DNA of 64,000 nucleotides from Hymenobacter sp. J193 (GTDB taxonomy: Bacteria > Bacteroidota > Bacteroidia > Cytophagales > Hymenobacteraceae), in assembly GCF_024700075.1 (NCBI RefSeq), contig NZ_JAJONE010000001.1:1950001-2014000 (forward strand). Direction: 5' to 3'. The position numbers and the translations under genes are program-made. Below, piece by piece: positions 1 to 8,896 of the stretch (position 1 is its first letter; every line of letters begins with the position of its first letter). The notes beneath the pieces were generated by a model. It was not told the origin of the DNA. It was given only the letters and a program-made list of their open reading frames with translations, and did no database searches.

Positions 1-1215
1 CTTCGGCTAGCAGGCGGCGGGCACGATCAGGGCGGGCGCGGTGCTGCTGCCAGGCGGTCAGGCCCAGCGTCAGGGCCCGCGCCTCGGCGTAGGGAAGGTC
101 GCGGCCCGGCCAGCCGGCCATTGTTGTGTCGGCCGAAGCCCCGTAGGGCAGCCAGGCGCGGGCGCGGCCCAGCCAGGGGCCGCCGCCGCGGGCGCTCCGG
201 CTTGCAGCGCCACTTGCGCGGGCACCAGGTTCAGGCGCGTGAGCAGCAGGGCGATGTTGGGGTAGGTGCGCAGCTCAGCGGGCAGCAAGGACATTTGCAG
301 CAGGGAGTCAGCCTCGGCGGCCAGGGTGCTGGCGTAGGCGGCCGGCCGGCGGCTGTGGCCCTCCAGCAGCAGAGGCAGGTAGTAGCTCACCAGCACATCG
401 GCCAGGGCCCCGCCGGCCGGGCCCTGGTTGGCAGGCTGCTGCCCGTAGCGGCGGTAGGTAGCTATGGCCTGCTCGTAGGCTTGCTCGGCCTGGGGGTAGA
501 GGCCCTGGGCGGCGTAGGTTTCGCCCAGCAGGCACTGGGTCCAGCCAATACCGCTCAGGTTGCCCTGCTGCCGGAAAAGGTTCCGGGCCCGCCCGTAGTA
601 GTGCAGGGCCAGGGGCAGGCGGCCCAGGGCGCGGCAGGCCGAGCCGGCATTGGCCAGAATGCCGGGCAGCGGGGCCCCTTCGGGCCAGCGCGAGCCGGCG
701 GTTGGGGCAGTAGCGGGGGCGGGCCCCACGGTGCTGTCGAGGCCCGCAGCCCGAAACTGCCGGGCTGCCTGCTGGTAATAGTAGAGCGTGCTATCGTAGC
801 TGCCCCGGGCGTAGTGCAGCCCGGCTAGGTCGTCGGCCAGCTTTATTACCACGACCGGCTGTTGCTGCCCTTGCCGGGCGCTGACCAGCTTCCAGGCCCG
901 CCCCAGGTAGTGGGCGGCCGAGTCGGGGCGGTGCCCTGTCCGGAAAGCCTGCGCCCGGCGCACGTAGACCAGCAGCCGGCCCAGCGAGTCGGTGGGCCGA
1001 TGGGCGTGGTCGATTCGCTGGCGGGCCACGTCGGCCGCCCCTCTAGCAGCCTGAGGCGGTAACAACGGCGTCAGGGCGTGAGGCAGCGGACGCCCGCCAG
1101 TTTGGGCCGGACCGGGCACCGGGACGGCCAGCAGCAGGCCCGCTAGCCAGAACTGGCCCCAGGCCCGGCCAGCTTGGCGGCAACAGGCAAGAAACAGGCA
1201 GCAGAGCAGCAGCAA
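1..1215 (-). pseudogene. TPR-repeat exported protein, partial at left edge, one-base frame interruption
   Basis: The protein has a hydrophobic N-terminus (two leucine-rich segments in the first 35 residues) followed by tetratricopeptide-like helical pairs, clearest around residues 185-260 (ALGRLPLALHYYGRARNLF, then AAQGLYPQAEQAYEQAIATY). TPR proteins are protein-interaction scaffolds, and in Bacteroidota this layout is common in sensor proteins. The frame closes near position 70, but from about position 180 leftwards the neighbouring frame reads a convincing protein (ARAWLPYGASADTTMAGW, then further TPR-like sequence) that runs off the window. One missing base in the C-rich stretch near 175-180 would join the two frames. 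The start is uncertain: a TTG at 1213-1215 is used for want of an ATG. Function is not known; the remainder of the gene lies outside the window. Confidence 0.6.
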
Positions 1216-1357
1216 ATGATCAGAAGAGAGATGAAAGAAAGCGGGGGCACCGCGCGCCTGGCCTACGGTAGCCCAGCGCGGATGCCCAGGCAGCCTAGCT
1301 CAAAGCCGATGGCGTCGATTATCGGTATAAAGGTCGGCAGCCGGCCGGCTAGGCAGG

Positions 1358-1435
1358 GGGCAAATGCCTGCCAAACTTCCGCCGCTGTGCCATTTGGCAG
1401 AAATTTGCCCTGGCTGTTGGCCCGGCCGGCCAACA
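1358..1435. repeat. Two adjacent inverted repeats in a gene-poor gap
   Basis: Arms at 1358-1375 and 1393-1410 pair over 18 bases with two mismatches around a 17-base loop. A second hairpin (1415-1435, TGTTGGCC / GGCCAACA) follows directly. There is no T-run typical of an intrinsic terminator in a useful orientation. The surrounding gap 1216-1768 otherwise holds no gene I can support. A start-less minus-strand open frame from about 1485 to 1266 overlaps the hairpins and could be a decayed gene. Confidence 0.5.
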
Positions 1436-1604
1436 AAAAGCCGTCACTCCAGACTGGGGCGGCGGTATAGTCAAGGAGCGTCTATTAAGCTATCGGCTCA
1501 ATACCGGTGTTCAGGGTAACAACTTTCATGGATTGAGCTATACTAACACAGCAGTTTACAACAGCCTGGCAAGGTCCTAAGACAATCCAGGCAGACCTGC
1601 ACCC

Positions 1605-1730
1605 AGGTAGAAGCTTTGGTTAATTTTAAAAATATATTTACCCCACATAGGTAGAAGTGATTATCAATTTAGGACTATCTCCTACCTTAATAGGTAGAAG
1701 TTAGTCCTAATATTTAGCATCCTTCTACCT
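1605..1730 (+). promoter_or_regulatory. AT-rich promoter region with repeated AGGTAGAAG sites and a 42-base inverted repeat
   Basis: AGGTAGAAG occurs at 1605-1613, 1649-1657 and 1692-1700, with an inverted copy (CTTCTACCT) at 1722-1730; the direct copies are 44 and 43 bases apart, close to four helical turns. The third copy is half of a larger inverted repeat: arms 1669-1687 and 1692-1710 match at 17 of 19 positions around the loop TAAT. A TTG at 1616-1618 and a TATATTTA at 1633-1640 resemble Bacteroidota -33/-7 elements, although the spacing is short. These would lie between the first two sites. The arrangement suggests operators for the HTH protein encoded just downstream, which is inference. 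Confidence 0.55.
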
Positions 1731-1768
1731 AACACAACCGTTGGGAATAAGACACCTGTTCTGTTGCT

Positions 1769-2398
1769 ATGTCTCATTTACCTGCTTCTCTGCTCAATAG
1801 CCTTACGGCTGCCGTGCGGGCCCATTTCGGCTTTTCAACGCGCCAGCTGGCCCGGTATATGAACGTGTCCATCGGATTCGTATCGCACCTGGAAGCCGGG
1901 CGCAAGGGGCTGCCCCCGGCGCTGGCTCCGCGCCTGCTGCTGCTAAGCCACCTGCTGCCCCCTCCCCTGGGCCAGGGTCCGACGGAGGCACCCGAGCCGC
2001 TGCTCTACGACCCCTACCGGCCACTACCGCTCCCCGAGGTACTTGGGAGCGAGCAACCCGAAGCCCCGGTGCCCGCACCCGAGCTGCTAGGCCGCCGCCT
2101 GCGCGACTGCCAGTTGCGGTTGCTCACGTATGGGCAGCAACTTGCGCGGGTACAGGCTAGTGCCAACGCCCTGGCCCGGCGGCGCCGCGGCATAGCGCAA
2201 TTGCAAGCAGCCGCTCCGCCCACCGAACCCATGGAAGCGGCCCACTATGCCCGCTGGCTGGGCGAGTTGGCTACCGATCTGGCCCAGGCCGACCCCGACC
2301 CGGCTGGGGCCGCCGCTGCGCGCCATTTGCTGGCGGCCCGTGTAGCCGGGCTGCGGGCCGAGGTGGCTGCACTGGCAGCCTTATTGCCTGCCGACTAG
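1769..2398 (+). CDS. Helix-turn-helix DNA-binding protein
   Basis: This is a 209-residue protein with an N-terminal Cro/XRE-like helix-turn-helix (residues about 15-50, including FSTRQLARYMNVSIGFVSHL, then EAGRKGLP). A linker rich in proline and leucine and an alanine/arginine-rich helical C-terminal half (about 100-205) follow, probably for oligomerisation. I do not recognise a named family beyond the HTH fold. The gene is monocistronic and faces the ATP synthase operon. The immediate upstream region is an AT-rich island with repeated AGGTAGAAG sites, so autoregulation is likely but inferred. The ATG at 1769 follows the last inverted site by 39 bases. No ligand or target can be named. Confidence 0.7.
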   Translation: MSHLPASLLNSLTAAVRAHFGFSTRQLARYMNVSIGFVSHLEAGRKGLPPALAPRLLLLSHLLPPPLGQGPTEAPEPLLYDPYRPLPLPEVLGSEQPEAPVPAPELLGRRLRDCQLRLLTYGQQLARVQASANALARRRRGIAQLQAAAPPTEPMEAAHYARWLGELATDLAQADPDPAGAAAARHLLAARVAGLRAEVAALAALLPAD

Positions 2399-2501
2399 CG
2401 GTGCAGGTACCCAAATTGGAGCAGGCCCTTGCCGAAGCTACTGCCCATCGGGCTGCGCTTGCTGCGTAAGCCTTCTTGTTTTATATACCTATTGCAACAG
2501 C

Positions 2502-2537
2502 AAACGGCCCGTTTTCTCTGAAGGAAACGGGCCGTTT
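2502..2537. terminator. Bidirectional hairpin between HTH gene and atpG
   Basis: A perfect 13-base inverted repeat (AAACGGCCCGTTT at 2502-2514 and its complement at 2525-2537) encloses a 10-base loop. It lies 22 bases beyond the atpG stop and about 100 bases beyond the HTH stop, so it probably ends both convergent transcripts. The A/T pairs at the stem base stand in for a T-tract. Confidence 0.75.
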
Positions 2538-2559
2538 GAGTTCTGTTTGTATACCTTCT

Positions 2560-3450
2560 TTAGCGACTGGCAGCCAGGGCCTCGGCACCACCCACGATTT
2601 CGAGAATCTCGGTGGTAATAGCGGCCTGACGGGTACGGTTGTAGGTGAGCTTGAGTGACTTTAGCAGCTCGCCGGCGTTGTCGGTTGCCTTGTCCATAGC
2701 CGTCATGCGGGCGCCGTGCTCGGAGGCGTTGCTTTCCAGCACGGCCTTGTAGAGCTGCACCTTCAGGGACTGTGGAATCAGGGTCTGCACAATTTCCTCC
2801 TTCGAGGGCTCGAAGATGTAGTCTACGTTCGAGGTGGCTGTGGCAGCGGCAATGGGCTCGGCGGGAACCAGAGGCAGCAGCTGCTCGGCGCGCACGATCT
2901 GCGTGGCTACGTTGCGAAACTCGTTGTACACCATCACTACCTCGTCGAACTGGCCGGTGCGGAAACCTTCCATAGCGGCCTCAGCAGCTTCGCGCACGGT
3001 ATCAAACGACAGCTTGCCGAACACGTGCTGATAGTTGCCCAGCAACGGACCGCGCTTAGCGAAATAGTCGTGGGCCTTCTTACCGATGGCCATGAAGGTT
3101 ACGGTGCCGACGGTAGCTTGGGCAGCATACCGCTCGCGCAGCAGCTGATTCACGCCTTTGAAGATGTTGCTGTTGAAGGCACCAGCCAAGCCCCGGTCGG
3201 AGGTAATGGCAATGACCAGCACGCGGCGCACCTCGCGCTGTACGGCGTACTCGCTCACTACCTCGCCACCCGTGAGGCCGGTAAGGTTGCTCAGAATGCT
3301 GTTGAGCCGCTGAGCGTAAGGGCGCATGCGCAGGATGTTGTCCTGAGCCCGCCGCAGCTTGGCCGCCGCCACCATTTTCATGGCTTTGGTGATTTGCTGC
3401 GTGCTCTGCACCGATACGATGCGGTTCCGAACTTCTTTTAAGCTAGCCAT
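2560..3450 (-). CDS. atpG: ATP synthase F1 subunit gamma
   Basis: Gamma is the central rotating shaft of F1Fo ATP synthase; it couples rotation of the c-ring to catalysis in the alpha/beta ring. The 296-residue protein has the family N-terminus (ASLKEVRNRIVSVQSTQQIT, then KAMKMVAAAKLRRAQ), the central Rossmann-like domain (ITSDRGLAGAFNSNIFK) and the C-terminal helix (YNRTRQAAITTEILEIVGGA) that packs against the N-terminal helix in the shaft. Length is typical. It is the last gene of the operon here: a perfect hairpin follows and no atpD or atpC is downstream. The gap to atpA is occupied by a long hairpin with heptamer arms. Confidence 0.98.
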   Translation of the reverse strand: MASLKEVRNRIVSVQSTQQITKAMKMVAAAKLRRAQDNILRMRPYAQRLNSILSNLTGLTGGEVVSEYAVQREVRRVLVIAITSDRGLAGAFNSNIFKGVNQLLRERYAAQATVGTVTFMAIGKKAHDYFAKRGPLLGNYQHVFGKLSFDTVREAAEAAMEGFRTGQFDEVVMVYNEFRNVATQIVRAEQLLPLVPAEPIAAATATSNVDYIFEPSKEEIVQTLIPQSLKVQLYKAVLESNASEHGARMTAMDKATDNAGELLKSLKLTYNRTRQAAITTEILEIVGGAEALAASR

Positions 3451-3458
3451 TCGTTGGG

Positions 3459-3555
3459 AATTAGTAATTAGTAATTAAGAATTAAGAATTGCCGCCGGGC
3501 GAAGGCCGGCCGGATGGCAACGCTCAATTCTTAATTACTAATTCTTAATTGTTAA

Positions 3556-3557
<2 letters not shown>
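3459..3557. repeat. Stop-to-start hairpin with 7-base units, atpA/atpG gap
   Basis: The plus strand has four consecutive 7-base units at 3459-3486 (AATTAGT twice, AATTAAG twice, then AATTG). The other arm at 3525-3557 (CAATT, then CTTAATT, ACTAATT, CTTAATT, GTTAATT) is the complement with variation only in the two-base spacer between AATTA cores. A GC-rich loop (about 3492-3524) separates them. The hairpin overlaps the atpA stop codon and ends 9 bases before the atpG start. Confidence 0.85.
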
Positions 3558-5139
<1,582 letters not shown>

Positions 5140-5145
5140 GGTGGA

Positions 5146-5706
5146 TTATAGTTGGGATTGGTAGGGGTTCTTCGAGAATTCGCTGCGCAGCTTGCGCAGG
5201 CGGTGACGTACCGAGTCGTCAATCTGCTGGTCGCCCACGCGCAGCACAAAGCCGCCGATGAGTGAGGCATCTACCTTCTCGGTGAGGGTGACCTGCTGGA
5301 GGCCGGTTTGCTCGCGCACCAGCTGTACTACCTGTAGGCGCGTGGGCGCATCCAGTGGGGTAGCCGTGGTTACTTCGGCCGTTTGTACGCCGCGCAGCTG
5401 GTTGAACTGGGTCCGAAACTCGGAGCCAATGAATTCCAGTGCGCTTTCGCGGTTTTTCTGGGTGACGATGGTGAAGAACTTCTCCGTGAGGTCCGACACC
5501 TTGCCCCCGAACACCGCGCGCAGGATGGCGAGCTTTTTATCGTGGTTCACGATGGGGTTGCGCAGCAGCAGGCGCAGGTCGCGGTTCTCGTCCAGCGTCT
5601 TGCTGAACAAGTCCATATCCTCTTTCACCTGTGCCAGCGTCCCGCGCTCCTCAGCCAGATCCAGCAGGGACTTGGCGTAGCGGGAAGCAACTCGTTGTTC
5701 AGACAT
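5146..5706 (-). CDS. atpH: ATP synthase F1 subunit delta
   Basis: Delta (OSCP-like) sits on top of F1 and joins it to the peripheral stalk formed by subunit b. The 186-residue protein shows the expected N-terminal helical domain (VASRYAKSLLDLAEERGTL) and the C-terminal signature (VDASLIGGFVLRVGDQQIDD, then SVRHRLRKLR). Length is normal. The gene lies between atpF and atpA as in other Bacteroidota, 6 bases before atpA. Its upstream gap is filled by a hairpin built of 7-base units, which might set its expression relative to atpF (inference). Confidence 0.95.
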   Translation of the reverse strand: MSEQRVASRYAKSLLDLAEERGTLAQVKEDMDLFSKTLDENRDLRLLLRNPIVNHDKKLAILRAVFGGKVSDLTEKFFTIVTQKNRESALEFIGSEFRTQFNQLRGVQTAEVTTATPLDAPTRLQVVQLVREQTGLQQVTLTEKVDASLIGGFVLRVGDQQIDDSVRHRLRKLRSEFSKNPYQSQL

Positions 5707-5714
5707 TGATTTTA

Positions 5715-5797
5715 GTATTGAGTAGTTGGTAGTGAGTATTGAGACAGGTGTTATTCGGCTGACCGAACCTCACTACTCAATACTTAATACTCACTAC
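5715..5797. repeat. Stop-to-start hairpin with 7-base units, atpF/atpH gap
   Basis: The left arm has four 7-base units at 5715-5742 (GTATTGA, GTAGTTG, GTAGTGA, GTATTGA). The right arm has four complementary units at 5770-5797 (TCACTAC, TCAATAC, TTAATAC, TCACTAC). Units vary at the fourth, sixth and seventh positions, yet the arms still pair. The element touches the atpF stop codon and stops 8 bases before the atpH start. Confidence 0.85.
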
Positions 5798-6288
5798 TAA
5801 TTCAATTTTACTTCCTTCAGGTACGAGTCCACGAGCTGCTGCTGAGCGGGCTGGTCGGCCAGCTCGCGGCGCAGGATGCGCTCTGCAATATCGATGGACA
5901 GCTTGGCAGCGGTGTTTTTCACCTCGGCCAGAGCGGCATTTTTCTCGTTCTGAATGGCTTCGCGGGCCTGCACAATCATGCGGTTGCCTTCTTCAGTAGC
6001 CTTGGTTTTGGCCTGCTCAATGAGCTGGTTGGATACCGTGGTGGCTTCCTTCAGAATACGGTCGCGCTCCATGCGGGCTTCGGCCAGCAGCTTTTCGTTG
6101 CCGGCTTTCAGCTCCTGCATTTCCAGCTTGGCCTGGTCGGCCATGCGCAGCGCGCCTTCGATGGAGCTTTCCCGCTCGCGCAGCGAGCTGAGGATGGGCT
6201 TCCAGGCGAACTTGGTGAGCAGGAAGAGAAGAATCAGGAAAATGACCAGCTGCCAGAACAGCAGGCCAATACTAGGGTTGGTAAGCAT
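5797..6288 (-). CDS. atpF: ATP synthase Fo subunit b
   Basis: Subunit b is the membrane-anchored peripheral stalk that holds alpha3beta3 stationary. The 163-residue protein has one transmembrane helix (residues about 8-28, LLFWQLVIFLILLFLLTKFA) followed by a long charged coiled coil rich in E, K, R and Q, ending in a region (IAERILRRELADQPAQQQLV) that contacts delta. The length is typical of bacterial b. The context is atpE upstream and atpH downstream; a b-prime paralogue is not present, so a homodimeric stalk is expected. Confidence 0.95.
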   Translation of the reverse strand: MLTNPSIGLLFWQLVIFLILLFLLTKFAWKPILSSLRERESSIEGALRMADQAKLEMQELKAGNEKLLAEARMERDRILKEATTVSNQLIEQAKTKATEEGNRMIVQAREAIQNEKNAALAEVKNTAAKLSIDIAERILRRELADQPAQQQLVDSYLKEVKLN

Positions 6289-6380
6289 CAGGGCTCAGCT
6301 AAATCGGTGAATAATGAAGGCAGACGACTGGGCGCGGGGCCCAGGCTTCATCTGACCACTTCAACCCAAAGAAACCGCAA

Positions 6381-6429
6381 ACCCGATGCACCGGCCGGGC
6401 TACAGACGAGCCCAGCCGGCGAATCGGGT
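6381..6429 (-). repeat. Hairpin after atpE
   Basis: ACCCGAT at 6381-6387 pairs with ATCGGGT at 6423-6429. Inner CCGGC and GCCGG segments can extend the stem around a short loop. It lies 12 bases beyond the atpE stop inside the 153-base atpE/atpF gap. There is no T-tract, so attenuation or 3-prime protection of the highly expressed c-subunit message is more likely than full termination; this is inference. Confidence 0.5.
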
Positions 6430-6441
6430 CTGGCAGATTCT

Positions 6442-6702
6442 CTACTGAAGCTTCAGGGCAATCAGCAGGCAGACTACTACTGCGAACAGAGCAGCACCTT
6501 CCACCAGAGCAGCTACGATCAGCATAGCCGTCTGGATTTTGCCGGAGGCCTCCGGCTGACGGCCGATGGCTTCCATGGCCGAGCCACCGATGCGGCCGAT
6601 ACCCAGACCAGCACCCAGAATAGCCAGACCGGCACCGATACCGGCACCCATTACAGCCAGACCAACAGCATTAACAACCTGCAGCAACAGAGAGAGCAGC
6701 AT
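6442..6702 (-). CDS. atpE: ATP synthase Fo subunit c
   Basis: This 86-residue proteolipid forms the rotating c-ring. It has two membrane helices: a glycine-rich first helix (about 12-36, GAGIGAGLAILGAGLGIGR) and a second (about 57-84). The polar loop carries the RQPE motif (48-51) that binds gamma and epsilon. The ion-binding acid is Glu68 in ALVEGAALF. The Glu-Ser-Thr and TM1 Gln pattern of sodium-type rings is not seen, so a proton ring is expected. A hairpin follows the stop. Confidence 0.96.
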   Translation of the reverse strand: MLLSLLLQVVNAVGLAVMGAGIGAGLAILGAGLGIGRIGGSAMEAIGRQPEASGKIQTAMLIVAALVEGAALFAVVVCLLIALKLQ

Positions 6703-6764
6703 AAGACAAAGAGTTTGAGGAATGTGTGAAGAAAAAACGCAGAAAAAAAGGGGGAATTTGGAGC

Positions 6765-7844
6765 TTAGTGCGCGTGGCCACCCGCAACGGGCAGCGGTGC
6801 GTCGGCATCGTCACCGCCGATGCCGTAGTCGTGGTCGTGGTGCTCTTCCACGGCTCCACCGATGTACATGGCCGTGAGCAGTGTGAAGATGTAGGCCTGC
6901 AGAATGGCTACCAGCAGCTCCAGCACGTTGATAAACAGGCCAAAGGCAATTGACAGCGGCGCAATACCAATGGTGTTGAAAATGAAGATCAGGGCAATGA
7001 AGCTCAGGATGATGATGTGACCGGCCGTAACGTTGGCAAACAGTCGAACCATCAGAGAGAAAGGCTTCGAAATCACGCCGATGAGCTCCACCGGAATCAT
7101 AATCGGACGCAGCCACAGCGGAACACCGGGCGTCCAGAAAATGTGCGACCAGTAGTACTTATTGGAGCTGAATGTGGTGATGAGCAGGGTGAGGAAGGCG
7201 AACAGGAACGTCACGGCCAGGTTGCCGGTGAGGTTGGCCGCGCCGGGCAGCAAGCCCAGCAGGTTGTTGAACCAGATAAAGAAGAAGATGGTGAGCAGGT
7301 ACGGCAGGTACCGCTCGTACTTCGGGCCAATGGCTTTCTTGGCTACTTCGTCGCGCACAAAGATGATGATGGGCTCGAAGAAGGACTGCACACCCTTGGG
7401 CGCGTGGCCGTGGTTTTTGCGGTAGCCGCCGGCCACTGTGAAGAATACCGCAATCAGCAGCACCACACTCAGCAGCAGCGAAGCTACGTTCTTGGTGATG
7501 GACAGGTCATAGACCTTGCTGCCATCTACGGCTTCGAGGGTTTCGTGCTCCAGCTTGAGACCTTCGTGCACGGTACCCTCGGGGTAGAGGTGGTGCGAGG
7601 AGAAAACCGACAGACCTTTGCCGGGCTGGTAAGCCATAACGGGCAAAGGCAGGGTGAAATGAGGACCTTCACCTTCTTCACCGAAGAAATGCCACTCGTG
7701 GGAGTCGCCTACGTGGTGCAGGATCAGCTCGCCGGCGTTGAAGGCCTCCTCTTCTTTGTTGGCCTCATGGACGGAAGCCGTTTGCTCTTGAGCAAAAACA
7801 GGGAAAGAAAGAACACAGAAGAGGGCTATCAGTAAGCGCTTCAT
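6765..7844 (-). CDS. atpB: ATP synthase Fo subunit a, with signal-peptide-like N-terminus and histidine-rich tail
   Basis: Subunit a provides the two half-channels for protons. The conserved helix with the essential arginine is visible (PFSLMVRLFANVTAGHIIIL), as is the preceding PVELIGVISKPFS. At 359 residues it is longer than the roughly 240-270 of Proteobacteria. The first 21 residues look like a signal peptide (MKRLLIALFCVLSFPVFA) followed by about 110 residues of predicted periplasmic domain before the first membrane helix. The C-terminus ends in a His/Asp-rich stretch (EEHHDHDYGIGGDD, then GGHAH). A similar long N-terminus occurs in other Bacteroidota; the tail may bind metal, which is speculation. 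Confidence 0.95.
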   Translation of the reverse strand: MKRLLIALFCVLSFPVFAQEQTASVHEANKEEEAFNAGELILHHVGDSHEWHFFGEEGEGPHFTLPLPVMAYQPGKGLSVFSSHHLYPEGTVHEGLKLEHETLEAVDGSKVYDLSITKNVASLLLSVVLLIAVFFTVAGGYRKNHGHAPKGVQSFFEPIIIFVRDEVAKKAIGPKYERYLPYLLTIFFFIWFNNLLGLLPGAANLTGNLAVTFLFAFLTLLITTFSSNKYYWSHIFWTPGVPLWLRPIMIPVELIGVISKPFSLMVRLFANVTAGHIIILSFIALIFIFNTIGIAPLSIAFGLFINVLELLVAILQAYIFTLLTAMYIGGAVEEHHDHDYGIGGDDADAPLPVAGGHAH

Positions 7845-7877
7845 TCAGAAGACCTTAGGGTGGGGCGGAGCGGGGAC

Positions 7878-8285
7878 CTAAACGGCAGGTTCACCCGGTT
7901 TTGAAAACGGGCGCAAGTTAGTCAGAACGCTCCAGACTTCAAACCCTGTAAAGATAAAATACCCAAGAAAGAAGGCCCCCAGGAACGTGTAGGTACCCCA
8001 TCCTTCGTGCGCACCCCCTCTATATAGGTATACCAGCACGATGCCGATGCTCAAAAACATGCGCAGCACCATGGAGCCGAAGTAGGCAGCCATGAAGTTC
8101 TCGGGGTTGGCTTTCACCATCCGGGCCGTCGTCCAGTAGATGATGCCCGTGAGCAAGGCAAAATAGCCCAGAATGTAGCCGGCCAGCGGATGCACCGCTG
8201 CTTCGCCGTAGCGGGCGTTTAGCAGGTACAGGCTCCCGTATAAGAGCAAGCCCAACAGTAGCAAGTTGCGAAGAAAGCGAAGCAA
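7878..8285 (-). CDS. Small membrane protein of the atp operon (AtpI-like)
   Basis: This 135-residue protein has four predicted membrane segments (about 5-22, 34-54, 66-86, 98-118), including LAGYILGYFALLTGIIYW and YTFLGAFFLGYFIFTGF. A gene of this size and topology between atpZ and atpB is usual in Cytophagales and matches the position of AtpI, a c-ring assembly factor or magnesium-related protein in other bacteria. Sequence identity to classical AtpI is not obvious by eye, so the assignment rests on position and topology. A TACCTTTG element 28 bases upstream may give it and the rest of the operon a separate promoter. Confidence 0.75.
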   Translation of the reverse strand: MLRFLRNLLLLGLLLYGSLYLLNARYGEAAVHPLAGYILGYFALLTGIIYWTTARMVKANPENFMAAYFGSMVLRMFLSIGIVLVYLYRGGAHEGWGTYTFLGAFFLGYFIFTGFEVWSVLTNLRPFSKPGEPAV

Positions 8286-8312
8286 GGCCTATAGCGGAGA
8301 ATGATGGGCCGG

Positions 8313-8320
8313 CAAAGGTA
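8313..8320 (-). promoter_or_regulatory. Candidate -7 element upstream of the atpI-like gene
   Basis: The minus strand reads TACCTTTG, an exact match to the Bacteroidota -7 consensus TAnnTTTG. It lies between the long hairpin after atpZ and the start of the atpI-like gene. No clear TTG is seen at the expected -33 distance, so the call is tentative. Confidence 0.35.
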
Positions 8321-8336
8321 AGGGTTAATACTGTGG

Positions 8337-8464
8337 GTTAATGTGCTGCGCTTCGCTAATGTGGAGAATGTGGTTAAATGTGCTAATATGGAGAATGTGC
8401 TGATGCGAGACACATTCTCCATATTAGCACATTCAACCACATTAGCGAAGCGCAGCACATTAAC
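8337..8464. repeat. Very long hairpin with 9-base units after atpZ
   Basis: The outer arms 8337-8364 and 8437-8464 are a perfect 28-base inverted repeat. The inner arms 8377-8399 and 8411-8433 are a perfect 23-base inverted repeat around an 11-base loop. The left side contains 9-base units (TAATGTGGA, GAATGTGGT, TAAATGTGC, TAATATGGA, GAATGTGCT) and one unit more than the right side, which bulges out. The right arm overlaps the atpZ stop codon. It is the longest inverted repeat in the window. Confidence 0.9.
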
Positions 8465-8687
8465 TCTTCTCCGATACTGCCCGAATAACCTGATATAGGG
8501 CAACGAAGATGCCCAGCAAGCTTAGGCCCACTGTAGCCCAGGGGCTGCTGTTGTAGCGCCCGTCGAGCCACACGCCCAGCCAGGTGCTTAGGCCGATGAT
8601 GGCCAGCATCTGCATACCGGCGCCGGCAAACTTGCCAAAGGTGCTACCGGTTGAGCGGGAATCCTGCGGCGTGGGTGACTCAGACAT
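8460..8687 (-). CDS. atpZ: AtpZ/AtpI family membrane protein
   Basis: This 75-residue protein has two membrane helices (about 22-42 GAGMQMLAIIGLSTWLGVWL and 50-68 ATVGLSLLGIFVALYQVIRA) separated by a short polar loop (DGRYNSSPW). This matches the AtpZ family, small proteins encoded at the head of atp operons and implicated in ATP synthase assembly or Mg/Ca handling. I chose the internal ATG at 8687 (MSESPTPQDS); an extension to 8765 would add residues unlike the family. It is the first gene of the operon and is divergent from the SprE/PorW-like gene. Confidence 0.8.
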   Translation of the reverse strand: MSESPTPQDSRSTGSTFGKFAGAGMQMLAIIGLSTWLGVWLDGRYNSSPWATVGLSLLGIFVALYQVIRAVSEKS

Positions 8688-8896
8688 AGCAAACCAAGGA
8701 AAAGTGACGGACAGCCGAAAGTACGGATTTTGGGCGGCGGAGGCATGCCTGCCGGTTTCATCCAAAGTGGGTCGGGAAAAAGCGTACTTTTACCCAATGT
8801 GCGACGTTGTAGCCCGGAGCAGGTAGACGACTGAACAAATCCGGTCGTTTGGCCCGTTACTGCTTTATTGCTTCGGCATCCGATTATTCTGCTGTT

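Noticed and set aside
2401..2469. A 22-codon frame with GTG start right after the HTH gene
   Set aside because: Too short, no homologue known to me, and no ribosome signal; probably chance in GC-rich sequence.
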